This document shows positions 35,428 through 46,663 of a stretch of DNA of 64,000 nt, piece by piece. Every line of letters starts with the position of its first letter. The stretch's first letter is position 1. The DNA comes from Bretschneidera sinensis. Taxonomy: Eukaryota > Streptophyta > Magnoliopsida > Brassicales > Akaniaceae. The notes beneath the pieces were generated by a model. It did not search any database and had not been told where the DNA came from. It saw only the letters and a program-made list of their open reading frames with translations. The stretch covers positions 143,634,001 to 143,698,000 of the forward strand of contig CM043698.1 in NCBI GenBank assembly GCA_023935145.1, written 5' to 3'. The position numbers and the translations under genes were made by a program.

Positions 35428-37491
35428 TATAATGACACATCCTGGGTTAGCCACCCCTGAGATGGTGTCATCACATTTTGAGAATCCCAGCACGACACAT
35501 ATATGCAACAAATACTAACATAACTTTTTACTGAAATCTTCAACCCTCAACAGGAGAGGTAAATAAATTTGATATTTACTTAAACATAATATACATAAAA
35601 TGCATGAATATTTACAATAAAATTTTTACAATTCATTTTCTCAATTGTCTTAGGATGTGACATGTACATGGCTTACAGAGAATGAATCTGTCTGACCCTT
35701 AACCCACTAGACTACTTATCCTGTCTACTACCTGAAATCATTGTACAATGAGTGATGAGCTTTATAAGCTCAGTGAATTAAATTTACTAAAAGTATTCCA
35801 ATTTCATAAATAGTCCAATAGTATTTAAGCATTTATTTCTCCTATAATTAGATAATAGCATAATGAATAATATTTGAATAATTTCTATCTTAGCATATTT
35901 CTATGTATTTTTCTCACTGTAATTGTCTCTCTAAGGGACTCATCAAACTATAAATAAAATTCACAATATTACACCCCACATCAGCATTTCAGTAATGCGA
36001 GCAATAATTAAAAACAGATGCAATGCGTAAATGATTATGATGGGAACGTCTTCCCACCTGTCGACAGGTTGTTATCATTTTAGACTGACTGCCTTCTCAG
36101 TTATTTCATTCTCATTTAGACCGGCTGCCTTCCCGGTTCTTTCATTCTCAATAAACTGGCTGCCTTCCCGATTCTTTTATTTTCATTAGACCGGCTGCCT
36201 TCCTGGTTCTTTCATTTTCATTAGACCAGCTGCCTTCTCGGTTCTTTTCTTTCTCATTTAATGCATATGTATATGAGCAATGATATGAAATATGCATATA
36301 AACAGTAATATAAAAACAACATATAAATTCAAAACACTTAAATTGGCTATCATGATTATTCATAAATTTATATAACAAAAATTCCACTAAATTCCTCTCA
36401 TCCCAAATTGCATCAAATAATCCATTAAAGCTTGTCAAGATCCACTAAATTTCATCTCAAATCATATCAATTCATCCATCAAAGCTTGTCAAGATCCACT
36501 AAAATTCATCTCGTCATAATTTATATTAAAACATCAATATAACTCATCAAGAATTTCACTTATCGCTTTGATTATTAAATCAACTTATTATTCCAAAAAT
36601 ATTATTTCTCTCCTAATAATTTTCTACATGTCCAAAATTCATATTATAATTATCAACCAAATCTTTATCTATCACCAAAATATAAGCTAATAATTTATTT
36701 TAATATTACTCCTAAATTTTTTGTTTTTATTTAGACTACTTAAAGTAAATCCAACTCACCATGTAGCACTTAAAGCTACCAGTGGATCACCTCCTTGCCT
36801 TTCTCGTTCTTCTCCGAAACTTCCCTCGATTGTTGACTACCAGCACCTGACAAAATATTTTTATTCAATTTTTAATTATTTCTTTATTTCTTCATAAACC
36901 ACACCTTTTGAAAATTCTCACTTTGAATTTGGAGAAATTTCATGAATGCTAAAAATTCAAAAATAAACACTATGTTATTACCTTCTGCTTTTTTGATAGC
37001 TATTCCTGATTCTCTATGAAATTTCGTAGTAAATCCCTTTAAAATCTTGCTCTTTTAACTTTACTTTGGGTTCCCAAGTATTTTAAGAAAACAGATAAGT
37101 TATATGAAACTAAACGAAATCCTTTCGCGTAACATGCCTGAACCTATTGTACATATATATATATAGGAAATTTTTGTTGAAAATTTTGCAGCCAAAAGGT
37201 TGCCTTACTACCCAAAGTCTTCCACAGTTTGAAGACTTGTGAGGTATTCACCATGCCTCACATAAATTGGCAGCAGGTGTAATACCTGCTGCCCACGTTT
37301 TTTTTTCTTGACTTTTAGGTTTTTTTTTTACTTTTTTTTTTCTCTAGACATCATTTGGACGTCCTGCTAATTTTTTTTTCAAAAGAATTATTTTAGCCAA
37401 TACTAAATCCTTCATAAATATATTATTTTAATTCTGTGTCATATTTATTAAATTACTTCTTTACCATTTCTTTACGAATACGAGTATTACA
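35428..37491 (-). repeat. Element B 5' LTR
   Basis: About 2,064 bp, clearly homologous to 16736-18766. The left terminus is eroded: TATAATGAC instead of TGTAACGAC. It carries five tandem units at 36083-36260. Confidence 0.92.
36083..36260 (-). repeat. Tandem repeat in element B 5' LTR, 5 units
   Basis: Same unit of about 35 bp as at 17393-17533, with five copies against four in the other LTR of the same element. Confidence 0.88.
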
Positions 37492-37496
37492 AGTAC

Positions 37497-38540
37497 CGAG
37501 TAAGATAAAGCTGAAAATCATGTGGAGTCCGAGCCAAAGATGGAAGAATTGGAGCAACAAGTGGCCGACCAACAAGCTGAAAATTCTAAAGCAAATAAAG
37601 AAGCTTCAAAACCTACAAATTCCAGGGAGTATACATATGAAACTAATTTTCCTTCAATTTATGATCCACCGATCCATTTTCCTCAAAGACTTAAAAAAAA
37701 TAATAATAATAAGTTAGATAATCAATTCTCTAAATTTCTTGGTATTTTTAAGCAATTGCATATTAATATTCTTCTTATTAAAAAGCTTTAGAGCAAATAC
37801 CTAAATATGTTATGTTTTTAAGGGTATTTTATCAAACAAGCGGAATTGAACGGTGATGTTAACTGAAGAGAGTAACTCAATTTTACAAAAAAATTGCCTC
37901 CTAAATTGAAAGATCCAGGGAGTTTTACGATTCCTTGCACTATAGGAAATTCTTATTTTGCTAAAGTTTTATGTGATTTAGGAGTAAGTATTAATCTTAT
38001 ACCTTTTTTGGTTTTCAGGAAGTTAGGTCTTGGAGAAGCAAAGCCTACTACGGTCTCTATACAATTGGCAAACAAGTTTATCAAGCACCCACGAGGACTC
38101 ATTGAAGATGTTTTAGTGAAGGTGGATAAAATTTATTTTTCTAACAGATTTTGTTGTGCTAAACATGGAGGAGGATGAGGAAATATCTTTAATTTTGGGG
38201 AAATCTTTTTTTGCTACGGGGAGAACTTTAATTGATGTCCAACGAAGGAAACTTATTTTGAGGGTTGATGATGAGCAAGTTGCTTTTGATGTATTTAAGG
38301 CTATCGATTTTCCTTCCGAAGTACATTCTTGTTTTCAAATTAGTGATATAGACTTAGTAGTGGTCGAGATCTATAGGGCTAGATGTTCAAAGCTACCACT
38401 TGAGGTGTATCTTACTCATTCTACAACTCTTGAATCCGAGAATGAAAAGGTTAAGGAGTGTGTAAGGTATTTGGAAGCTACACCATCCTTTCATCCTTCC
38501 ATAAAGCCGAAATTGGAAGAGACGGGTTCATCCATGCTGA
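37497..38540 (+). pseudogene. Element A gag linker and protease (broken)
   Basis: Element A resumes here after B. The protease has PPKLKDPGSFTIPC near 37894 and the active-site block LCDLGVSINLIPF near 37970, then EDVLVKVDK near 38105. A frame change near 38150 leads to 38156-38848, which contains the second half of protease (LILGKSFFATGRTLIDV) and the linker to reverse transcriptase. A stretch between 37790 and 37890 has stops. Confidence 0.85.
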
Positions 38541-40315
38541 CATCTTCAAGTAAGGAACCACCCAAACTTGAGCTCAAACCATTTTTGTCAAATTTGAGGT
38601 ATGCTTTCTTAGGCCAAGACTCTACTTATCAGGTTATTATTAATGGTTCTTTAAGTGATTTAGAGGAAGAAAAGTTGCTAAGAGTTTTAAGGGAGTATAA
38701 GATGCCTTTAGGATTGACAATCTCGGATATCAAAGGAATTAGTCCTTCGATTTGTATGCATAAGATTTTAATAGAGGATAGTTTCGAGCCGATAGTTCAA
38801 CCGCAACGAAGATTGAATCCATCAATGCAAGAAGTGGTGCATAAATAAGTATTGGAGCTCTTAGATGCTGGAATTATCTATCCAATCTCGGATAGTGCAT
38901 AGGTGAGTCTGGTTCATGTGGTCCCAAAGAAAGGAGAAATAACTATGGTAAAGAATGACAACAATGAACTTATACCAACAAGGATAGTCACGGGATGGCG
39001 AGTATGCATAGATTATCGAATACTTAATGATGTAACTTGAAAAGATCATTTTCCATTGCTTTTTATTGACCAAATGTTAGAAAGACTTGCTGGTCATGCT
39101 TACTATTGTTTTCTAGATGGGTATTTCGGATACAATCAAATTGTAATTGCTCCCGAAGATCAAGAGAATACTACTTTCACATGTCCTTATGAAACTTTTG
39201 CATATAGAAGGATGCCTTTTGGTCTTTGTAATGCGCTAGCCACATTCCAGAGATGCATGATGTTCATTTTCTCTGATATGGTGGAAAAATTTATAGAAGT
39301 ATTCATGGATGACTTCTTAATTTTTTGTTATTCTTTTGATAATTGTTTATCTAACTTGTCTTTGGTTTTGTAGCAATGTGAGGAGACTAATTTAGTTTTA
39401 AAGTGGGAAAAATGCCACTTTATGGTTGAGAAAGGGATAATGCTTGGCCCTCGAATTTCTTTCAAGGGAATTGAAGTAGATAGAGCCAAAATAGATGTTA
39501 TTGACAAACTCACACCACCGGCCAATGTGAAGGGCGTGAGAAGTTTCTTGGGTCATGCTGGGTTTTATCGACGGTTCGTTAAGGATTTTTCTCAAATTAC
39601 TAAACCTCTTTGCAATCTTTTGATTAAAGATACACTATTTGACTTTTCTCATGAATGCTTGCATGCTTTTGAAACATTAAAAAATAAATTATTTCAGCAC
39701 CTATAATTGTTTCACCAGATTGGAATTTACCTTTTGAATTGATGTGTGATACTAGAGATTTTGCTATACAGGTTGTTTTAGGGCAGAGAAAAGATAAAAA
39801 TTTTCATGTTATTTATTATGCAAGTAGGACTTTAATGGGAGCTCAACTTAATTATGCTACTACTAAAAAAGAATTATTAGTGGTTGTTTTTCATTTTGAC
39901 AAATTTCATTCTTACTTAATAGGTTCGAAGGTGGTTGTCTATACCGATCACTCCATTATTAAGAACTTGCTTACGGAGAAGGAAGCTAAACCAAGATTAC
40001 TTTGATTGATTTTGCTTCTACAAGAATTTGATTTGGATATCAAGGACAAGAAGGGTACTAAAAATTTGGTGGCATATCACTTGTCCAGGATTGAGCCTAA
40101 GGGTGCAGATGATGAGCAGCAATTGCCAATTAATGAAACATTTCTGGATGAGCATTTGATGGCTATACAGGTTGTTCCATGGTATGCCGACATATTCAAC
40201 TACTTGGTGTCGCGAATTCTATCTCTTGGAATGACATATCAACAAAAGAAGAAGTTCTTCTCCGACTTGAAGTATTATTTTTGGGAGGAACCTTTTTCTA
40301 TTCTGGCATTGTGAA
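38541..40315 (+). pseudogene. Element A reverse transcriptase and RNase H (broken)
   Basis: The reverse transcriptase runs from the IKGISPSICMHKI block near 38730 through WRVCIDYR near 39000, DGYFGYNQI near 39118, MPFGLCNALATFQ near 39212 and the catalytic FMDDF at about 39304-39318. Stops lie near 38848, 39038 and 39371. The thumb/connection region follows (RSFLGHAGFYRRFVKDFS near 39539). RNase H has an altered first Asp block near 39745 (TRDFAIQ), then YASRTL, TTKKELLVVVFHFDKF, YTDHSII and NLVAYHLSRIE. Confidence 0.88.
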
Positions 40316-41468
40316 GATTAGATAATTATGAGATGTATACCCAAAGAAGAGATGGAGAGCATACTCTGACATTGTCACTCATTGGAAGTGGGCGGCCACT
40401 TTGGTGGAGTAAAAACAATAGCAAAAATTTTGCAATCTGAGTTTTATTGGCCTTCTATTTTTAAAGATTCTTTTAACTTTGTTAATTTATGTGATCAATG
40501 TCAACTGGTTGGGAATATTTCTAGGAAACATGAGATGCCTTTGAATAATATTTTAGTGATTGAATTGTTTGATGTTTAGGGGATAGATTTCATGGGTCAT
40601 TTTCCATCTTCGTATTCTAACAAATTTATTTTGGTGGTTGTAGATTATGTCTCCAAGTGGGTGGAAGCTGTTGCTTTGCCGACCAATGATGCCAGGGTTG
40701 TGGTGAATTTTCTTTGAAAAAATATCTTTTCCCGATTTGGCACTCTAAGGGCGATAATTAGTGATGGTGGGAAGTATTTTTGTAACCATTCATTTGAAGC
40801 TTTACTTACTAAGTATGGAGTTATTCATCATTTGGAAACACCATATCATCCTCAAACAAATGGCCAGGTTGAGGTGTCCAATAAGGAGTTGAAGCACATA
40901 CTTGAGAAGACCGTTAGTATCTCATGAAAGGATTGGGCACAAAGGTTAGATGATGCATTATGGGCTTATAGGACAGCATTTAAAACACCGACTGGAATGT
41001 CACCTTATTGGTTAGTTTATGGAAAATCATGCCATTTACCCATGGAGCTAGAGCATAGAGCTTATTGGGCGATAAAGACACTTATTTTTTATTTAATGGT
41101 TGTGGATGAGAGGAGGATGTTGCAAATTAATGAGATGGATGGGTTTTGCAATGCTGCTTATGAAAATGCTAGGATTTAGAAGGATAAAACTAAAAGATGG
41201 CATGATAAGCATATTTTAATAAGGGAGTTTGAAGTGTGGCAGAAAGTTTTACTCTTCCATTCAAGACTATGACTTTTTTTCTGGGAAAGTTGTGATCTAG
41301 GTGGTCAGGACCATTTATTGTGACTTGTGTTTTTCCATATGGAGCGGTTGAAGTTCATCATGAGATAAAAGGGACATTCAAGGTTAATGGATAGAGTTTA
41401 AAGCCTTATGTGGATGGAGAATTTAGCACGCAAAAGTTTTCTATCAATCTCGCCAATCTTAAATACTG
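40316..41468 (+). pseudogene. Element A integrase (broken)
   Basis: The zinc-binding region has GGHFGGVKT near 40391 and CDQCQLVGN near 40492. The core has GIDFMGHF near 40581 with the first Asp, IISDGGKYF near 40757 with the second, and [14 protein letters not shown] near 40855 with the Glu. In-frame stops at about 40578, 40717 and 40925, and others after 41177, inactivate it. The C-terminal GPF-like region is near 41300-41410. Confidence 0.87.
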
Positions 41469-43046
41469 ATTTAGAGAATGTCTAGCTATAGACTTTAAAC
41501 AAAGCGCTTTTTGGGAGGCAACCCAAGTTTTTCTTTATTTTTCTCTTTAATCTTTATTTAATCTTTTTTTTTTTTTCAACTTGTAGGTTTGCATAAGTTT
41601 GGGGGCTCTCTAATGTGTTACACAGTTTCACTTTCAAGGAAAACATTCAATTGGAAATCGGGAGAGCACTTCTTACCTTTTCTCATTCTTTTTCTTTTTT
41701 CCTTCTTCTTTCTTATTGAGGACAATGTGTTATTGAAGTTTGACGGAATGGAGTTTATGTTTAAAAAAAGGAAATATAAATTTTAAAATAAAAATAAATT
41801 AAAAAGATTCTTTGTTTTTGGTTTGATGAATAAAAAGGCCTATGATAAGAATATGGTTGAAATTGATTATCATTTTTAGGGAAAATTCTTATTGCTTGAG
41901 TCTATTTGTTAATCCCTGACTTGATTTTGCTTAATTTGAGATTTTCTATATTCAATGAATGCTTATCATGATCATTTATTGTTTTGCATACCTAGAGAAA
42001 TTTTATGTGAATATTGTAAATTTGTATGGTCTCAACAATCTCTAGAACTTGTTTGATGACACTCGAGGCGAAATCCTAGACAAAATATTACTTGGGAAAT
42101 GATTTAGGCATTCTTTGAATCGATTGAGTCTTTCAAGCTTATCTATTTATTATCTTTATCCCTATTCGCCCCTTTGATATTTATTGAATTATACTTTGGC
42201 CTTATTTTTTTATTTTTATAAAACATCATATTTCCTACCCTATTTGAGCTTAAACACTGATTTCCTTACCTTTCAAGAGAACTAAGTTTACACAAAGTCA
42301 GAAGAGCATGGAAGGTGTAAGAGTTAGAAAGTTTACAAGTAAATTTTATCACAGCCCATGTTATCAAAGTCATAAGATTGGGGTGTGAAAGGTCAACAAG
42401 GAGTTGGGAAGCATTTAAAAAAAGAGAGAAAAAAAAAGATCTTTGAATTCTTAGTATATAAAAAAAAAATTCCTAGATAAAAAATGATATTTGAAAGAAC
42501 GATAAAGAAAGGTGTTTTCAGAGATTCAAATGATTGAGAAGAAGTGTATGTGTTAGAAGTGAATATGCTCTATTTGTTTTGTTTGTGTTCAAAATTAAGT
42601 TCTCTTGCTTTGTTTGAACACTATCTTTTCTTTGTAGCCCTCACCTTAGCCTTACATTACAATCCTAATAAAGACCTATTGATCCTTGGTAATATTTTTG
42701 TTCTACATTTGTGGAGAGTGATTTGAAAAGCAAGCCTATAGAGTTTGAATTATCAATTTCATAACTAGAAATTCATTATATATTTGCATGTTTGTAGAAA
42801 ATAATCCGGGAAGCTAATAATGAAGTGAGAATGATAGGTATTCATGAATGAGAGGATTGATAATGAGGAAGAATTGAGTTTTGAATTAACTTTTGGACTT
42901 GTGTGATATTGAATGATTCATTTGGATTATAAACTTTAGACAATCTTTGAGGCAACAAATTTTATGAATTAAACGAATTCTTGTTTTCAGTAGTTTTTCT
43001 CTTTTTCTTTGCTTGAGGGCTAGCAAATTATAAGTTTGGGGGAATT
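41469..43046 (+). other. Element A 3' untranslated region
   Basis: About 1.6 kb with no recognisable gene. Carries the stem-loop TTGGGAGGCAACCCAA at 41511-41526 directly after an AAGCGCT block, and ATTGAGGACAAT at 41715-41726. Ends in the polypurine tract AAGTTTGGGGGAATT (43032-43046). Open frames here (41589-41786, 42544-42726) match nothing known. Confidence 0.8.
41511..41526 (+). promoter_or_regulatory. Stem-loop 1, element A
   Basis: TTGGGAGGCAACCCAA: 5 bp stem TTGGG/CCCAA with 6-base loop AGGCAA, about 40 bases after the end of the integrase region. Counterparts are at 25768-25781 (C) and 53769-53784 (G), both on the minus strand. Confidence 0.75.
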
Positions 43047-44240
43047 TGATAAGTTCAATTTTTACATGATTTTTATTACTATTTTACTTATTAAAATTTT
43101 TAATTTTCCTTTATTTCTTTTGATTTGATTTGATTTTTATTTATTTGCTTGTGCCGCACTTTTCCTATTTTGTGTTATATTTCCTTTTAGTTACTTTCCT
43201 ATTTCATGTTTTCATAGTAGTAAAAGTATTTCTCATTTCAGTGTCTTTCCTTTTCCTATAATGAGTATTATTATTGTACTTTCCTTTTCTTTTCTAGGAG
43301 TTTGCTTATATAAGGCCGGCTGCCCTAACCTTGTAAGCACAATAGATTTTTCCTAGACAAGAGATAAAGAGAGAAGAGAAGGAGGTTGCTGCCAAGTCTC
43401 AATGAAGAGAGATCTTCAACAATCTTGAATGCTTCATCAACTTATTTCAAGCAAAAGAGTTTTATTATCTCCTCTTTAGTTTTCTTTTGATGAATTCCAA
43501 AAAGAACATGATTGATTTCAAATTTGCTGTGAACTAATTTATTTTTCTTGGGCTTTGATGTAATTTAGCTTTGAACACACAATTTAAATTTTAAGTTATT
43601 TTATTTCAAAGTTTTTTTATGTTGAGTGTTTATCGTTGATCTTATTGCTTACAATTTTTTGGCCAATTATTATTTGATCGATTGAATCATAATGAAACCG
43701 AAATAATTTGTGATTAGAAGCTTTTAGGATTAAACACCATTACTTGAGCAAAAGATAGATATACTTTATCGCAATTAGTATGATTTTAGATTAAGAAAAA
43801 TCCAAAAAAACTTAATGAATCTTCAAATAATTTAATTTACATAGAGATATGATGAATTATTAGGTGGGGATATTTTTAATGTTATTCGAGAAAAACATTG
43901 AATAATTAATGGATTTATTTTTTATCAACTTGAAAAATTGGAATTTTACAACAAGGAATAATAAATTGTGTAGGATTAACTAGGTGAAATCAAAAGCTCT
44001 AGATTATTTTTATTATCTCTACAACCTTAAGTTTTATTTTCTTTTATTTTAATTTATCTTTGTCAAGCACTTTAGTTTGATTTAGGTGGTAAACTCAATA
44101 AAATTTTGGTTTTATTTCCAAATAGTAAATAATTTGGTAAATTTCGATACTCAATAGCATAATTAGTCATTGTGGGTTCGATATTTTTTTTTTCTTTAAA
44201 ACTTTACTACTTGTTGCGATTTTGTTCACTTGCAAATACT
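43047..44240 (+). repeat. Element A 3' LTR
   Basis: Begins TGATAAGTTC after the polypurine tract. Aligns with 14048-15215 and stops at TGCAAATACT, about 8 bases short of the end of the 5' LTR. Confidence 0.88.
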
Positions 44241-44374
44241 CAATAGCCTAGTGAGGACTAAAACCAAGGAGGTAGACAACCAAAACAAGGAACTGACGAG
44301 GGGAAGAAAAGACTCCAAAATGTAAACAGTATCATATTCTAGTTACAGAGGAGCCATAGAACGTTATACACTAC
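44241..44374. other. Flank between elements A and E
   Basis: 134 bp of non-LTR sequence, contiguous with 49735 onward once element E is removed (the target duplication ACTAC joins them). No gene recognised. Confidence 0.6.
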
Positions 44375-45229
44375 TGTTGGTTTTTTGTCTAAGGTTTAAA
44401 CATGGTTCAAACATGGTCAAGGTTTGAACAGGTCCAAACATGGTTCAAAGATGGTTAAAATCCAAACCAAAGGTGGAGTATGAAAGTTCAGCAAGTTAAA
44501 AGGTTGCACACAAGTGTGTGCTTAAGTTTTGAGCGTGGCAAGGTCAGGCACACTGCTGTGGAAGTTTCTGCCCACAGGCAGGAGGTGTGCGCACAGCATC
44601 AGGAGGCTGCAGCATCAGGTCACGCCGCAGCACACAGCACCACATCAAAACGCACAGCATCACTTGGAGAGTGATGAAAGGCTGAGATTAAAGGAAGAAC
44701 ATGATCAAAGGGTCAAGAATGATTCACAAGATTGTCCAAGAATTAAGAGACTATAAAAAGGGTTTCTTAGCCTCATTTCAAGTGGTGGAAAAGGTGTGTG
44801 AGAGAACCACACAGGTTGTGACATTGTGAGATCATTGTAAACACAAGAGAGAATTTTGTGAGAGACATAAACACAAGAGGAACTCTTGTAGTGAGGCTGG
44901 TTGTAAAGAAGAGAGGTTAGTAGAGAATTGATAGAAAGCATTGTAATAGGTCTATCACTTTCTCGTTCTCTTCTTGGTTCTTCAAGAACTTGGATTCTTG
45001 AAGGGGATTGCTGTAACTTTGTAAAAACCATTGAGATAGTGCAGAGAGTTCGGAGGAACTCACGGGGACGTAGGCACATTGCCGAACCTCGACACCAATT
45101 TCTTGTCTTCTTTCTTTCTTTGATTTTCTGTTCTTATGTTCGATTGCTGAAATTCTTTCTACAAGTCATTCAAGACTTGGGTGTTTGGAAGATCACCACC
45201 TGGGCATCTTGTCAAGGTGATTTCCAACA
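44375..45229 (+). repeat. Element E 5' LTR
   Basis: 855 bp. The U3 start has repeated AAACATGGTTC-type motifs in direct and inverted form (44400-44460). TATA box TATAAAA is at 44752-44758 (49256-49262 in the 3' LTR). Confidence 0.95.
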
Positions 45230-45230
45230 G

Positions 45231-45242
45231 TGGTATCAGAGC
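45231..45242 (+). promoter_or_regulatory. Element E primer-binding site
   Basis: TGGTATCAGAGC, perfect complement of the plant initiator tRNA-Met 3' end, one base after the LTR. Confidence 0.95.
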
Positions 45243-45323
45243 ACAACAGCTGGTTATCGGAACATGAAGTAGAAGGTACGGAGCCAAGACTCCAAGAATC
45301 AAAGATCAACTTCTTGGGTGATT

Positions 45324-45510
45324 CAAGAACGGAGTTAAGATCTATATATGATCGTGTTCTTGAGGTAAATCAAGAACGGTGTTAAGATCAATATCTGATC
45401 ATGTTCTTGAGGGTGATTCAAGAACGATGTAAAGATCAAGATCTGGTCGTGTTCTTGAAAGTGATTCAAGAACGGTTAAGATCCATCTTCGATCTGTGTT
45501 CTTGAGGTTG
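45324..45510 (+). repeat. Four tandem hairpin units in the element E leader
   Basis: Four units of 47-48 bp, each starting CAAGAAC (45324, 45371, 45419, 45467) and containing the complementary GTTCTTG (45356, 45403, 45451, 45498). Each could fold into a hairpin with a 7 bp stem around an AAGATC...GATC centre. They lie between the primer site and the gag ATG. Confidence 0.85.
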
Positions 45511-45559
45511 AAGAAAGCATTTGTGGGTACTGCATAAGACAAGGGATCATCTCCGCAAG

Positions 45560-46663
45560 ATGGGTTCAAATTTCGGTATTAAGAAGTTTGATGGAAAGGG
45601 AGATTTTTCCCTATGGAAGCGGAAGATCAAGGAGGTTCTTGTGCAACACAAAGTGGACTTGGCTATTGGAGAAGATGATGCTTTTCCAGCAAGTGTCACG
45701 GAGGACCAGCGGACCGAGATGAAGAAGATGGCTTACAGCACCATTTTCTTGCACATGTCGGATAATGTCACAAGGGAGTGCGGAGACTTAGAAGATCCAA
45801 CTGCATTATGGAAGAAACTAGATGAATTGTTTCTTGCCAAGACTCTCCCACATAAGAGGCATCTTCGGAAACAAATCTTTGCTTTTAAATTTGATCCTAA
45901 GAAAGAGTTGCAAGATAATCTTGATGCCAAGAAAAGGAGTGCATCAAGTGGTAAAGGGTTGTTCTTTAAAAGAAGGCTAGCAACTTGGTATGGCAGCAAC
46001 CATGGCTACTATCGGGACAGAGGTAGAGGAGAGAGCCATGGGAGAGTGCACAGCAGCATGCATGGCTACTACCGGGATAGAGGTAGAGGAGAAAGCCATG
46101 GGAGAATGCATTCCAAACTGAGATTTGGAGGGAAGAGCTGCTACTACTGCCATAAGAAGGGTCATGTCAAGAAAGATTGCAAGAAGATGACAAGGGATAG
46201 AGGAGGAAGCCATACCAAGAATGGAGAGGCTTCGGTTGCCAAAACAGAACAGCAAGATGATGATGTTCTTGTTGTGTGCTCAAGTGTGAGCAAGGGGCAA
46301 GAAGGCAGCGGGAAATGGATCTTGGATACCGGGTGCACTCATCATATGAGCCCTCACAAAGAATGGTTCAAGAATTTCAAGAAGATCAATGATGGAATGG
46401 TCTTCTTGGGGAATGATAATTCTTGCCAAGTGAGAGGGATTGGAGATATCCAATTGAGGATGTTTGATGGAGTCACAAGGCTGCTGGAAAATGTGAGGTA
46501 TGTTCCAGATTTGAAGAGGAACTTGATCTCATTGGGGCAGTTGGATTCCATGGGCTATACATGCAAGATAGAGGGAGGAAAGATCAAGGTGGCCAAGGGA
46601 TCTTTGGTAGTGATCAAGGCAGCAAGAAACGATGGACTCTATGAGATGATCAAAAAAACATAA
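45560..46663 (+). CDS. Element E gag and protease (shortened, open)
   Basis: The ATG at 45560 opens 367 codons. The N-terminus has the Copia gag block IKKFDGKGDFSLWKRKI and a TALWKKLDELF block. The middle of capsid is missing: the frame passes from FAFKFDPKKELQDNLD directly to a basic RNA-binding region holding two copies of a 20-residue unit (GYYRDRGRGESHGR, 46001-46060 and 46061-46112). An intact zinc knuckle CYYCHKKGHVKKDC follows at about 46137. The protease has WILDTGCTHHMS near 46318 with the catalytic DTG. The frame ends in TAA at 46661-46663, and the integrase continues in the same frame just after. The truncated capsid suggests it depends on other elements, if it moves at all. Confidence 0.8.
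   Translation: MGSNFGIKKFDGKGDFSLWKRKIKEVLVQHKVDLAIGEDDAFPASVTEDQRTEMKKMAYSTIFLHMSDNVTRECGDLEDPTALWKKLDELFLAKTLPHKRHLRKQIFAFKFDPKKELQDNLDAKKRSASSGKGLFFKRRLATWYGSNHGYYRDRGRGESHGRVHSSMHGYYRDRGRGESHGRMHSKLRFGGKSCYYCHKKGHVKKDCKKMTRDRGGSHTKNGEASVAKTEQQDDDVLVVCSSVSKGQEGSGKWILDTGCTHHMSPHKEWFKNFKKINDGMVFLGNDNSCQVRGIGDIQLRMFDGVTRLLENVRYVPDLKRNLISLGQLDSMGYTCKIEGGKIKVAKGSLVVIKAARNDGLYEMIKKT

Larger units (their letters stand above)
16736..37491 (-). mobile_element. Element B: Tekay/Del-like Gypsy inserted in element A gag
   Basis: LTRs at 16736-18766 and 35428-37491, each about 2.05 kb, reading TGTAACGACCC...TATTACA on the plus strand. The target duplication AGTAC is perfect (16731-16735 and 37492-37496). 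The element reads on the minus strand: tRNA-iMet primer site beside the right LTR, polypurine tract beside the left LTR. Own sequence is 16736-23093 plus 34768-37491; the rest is element C. The chromodomain-like C-terminus after integrase points to the Tekay/Del chromovirus lineage. Confidence 0.92.
14022..44240 (+). mobile_element. Element A: Gypsy LTR retrotransposon, Athila/Tat-type (nested host)
   Basis: LTRs at about 14022-15223 and 43047-44240, each near 1.2 kb. Own sequence is 14022-16735 plus 37497-44240; the middle is element B with its nested insertions. The domain order gag, protease, reverse transcriptase, RNase H, integrase marks Gypsy. The primer site TGGCGTCGTTGC is of the type used by Athila/Tat elements. 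No chromodomain is seen. All genes are broken. No target duplication could be identified, because the left LTR end is eroded and the right LTR stops at TGCAAATACT instead of continuing to the terminal CA. Confidence 0.88.

Noticed and set aside
14022..44240. Target duplication for element A
   Set aside because: The left LTR end is eroded and the right LTR is cut short, so no 5-mer pair could be defended.
44480..44756. Open frames in the element E LTRs (also 49033-49260 and the 124-codon minus-strand frames)
   Set aside because: They recur because the LTRs are recent copies, overlap the TATA box and transcript start, and match no protein family.
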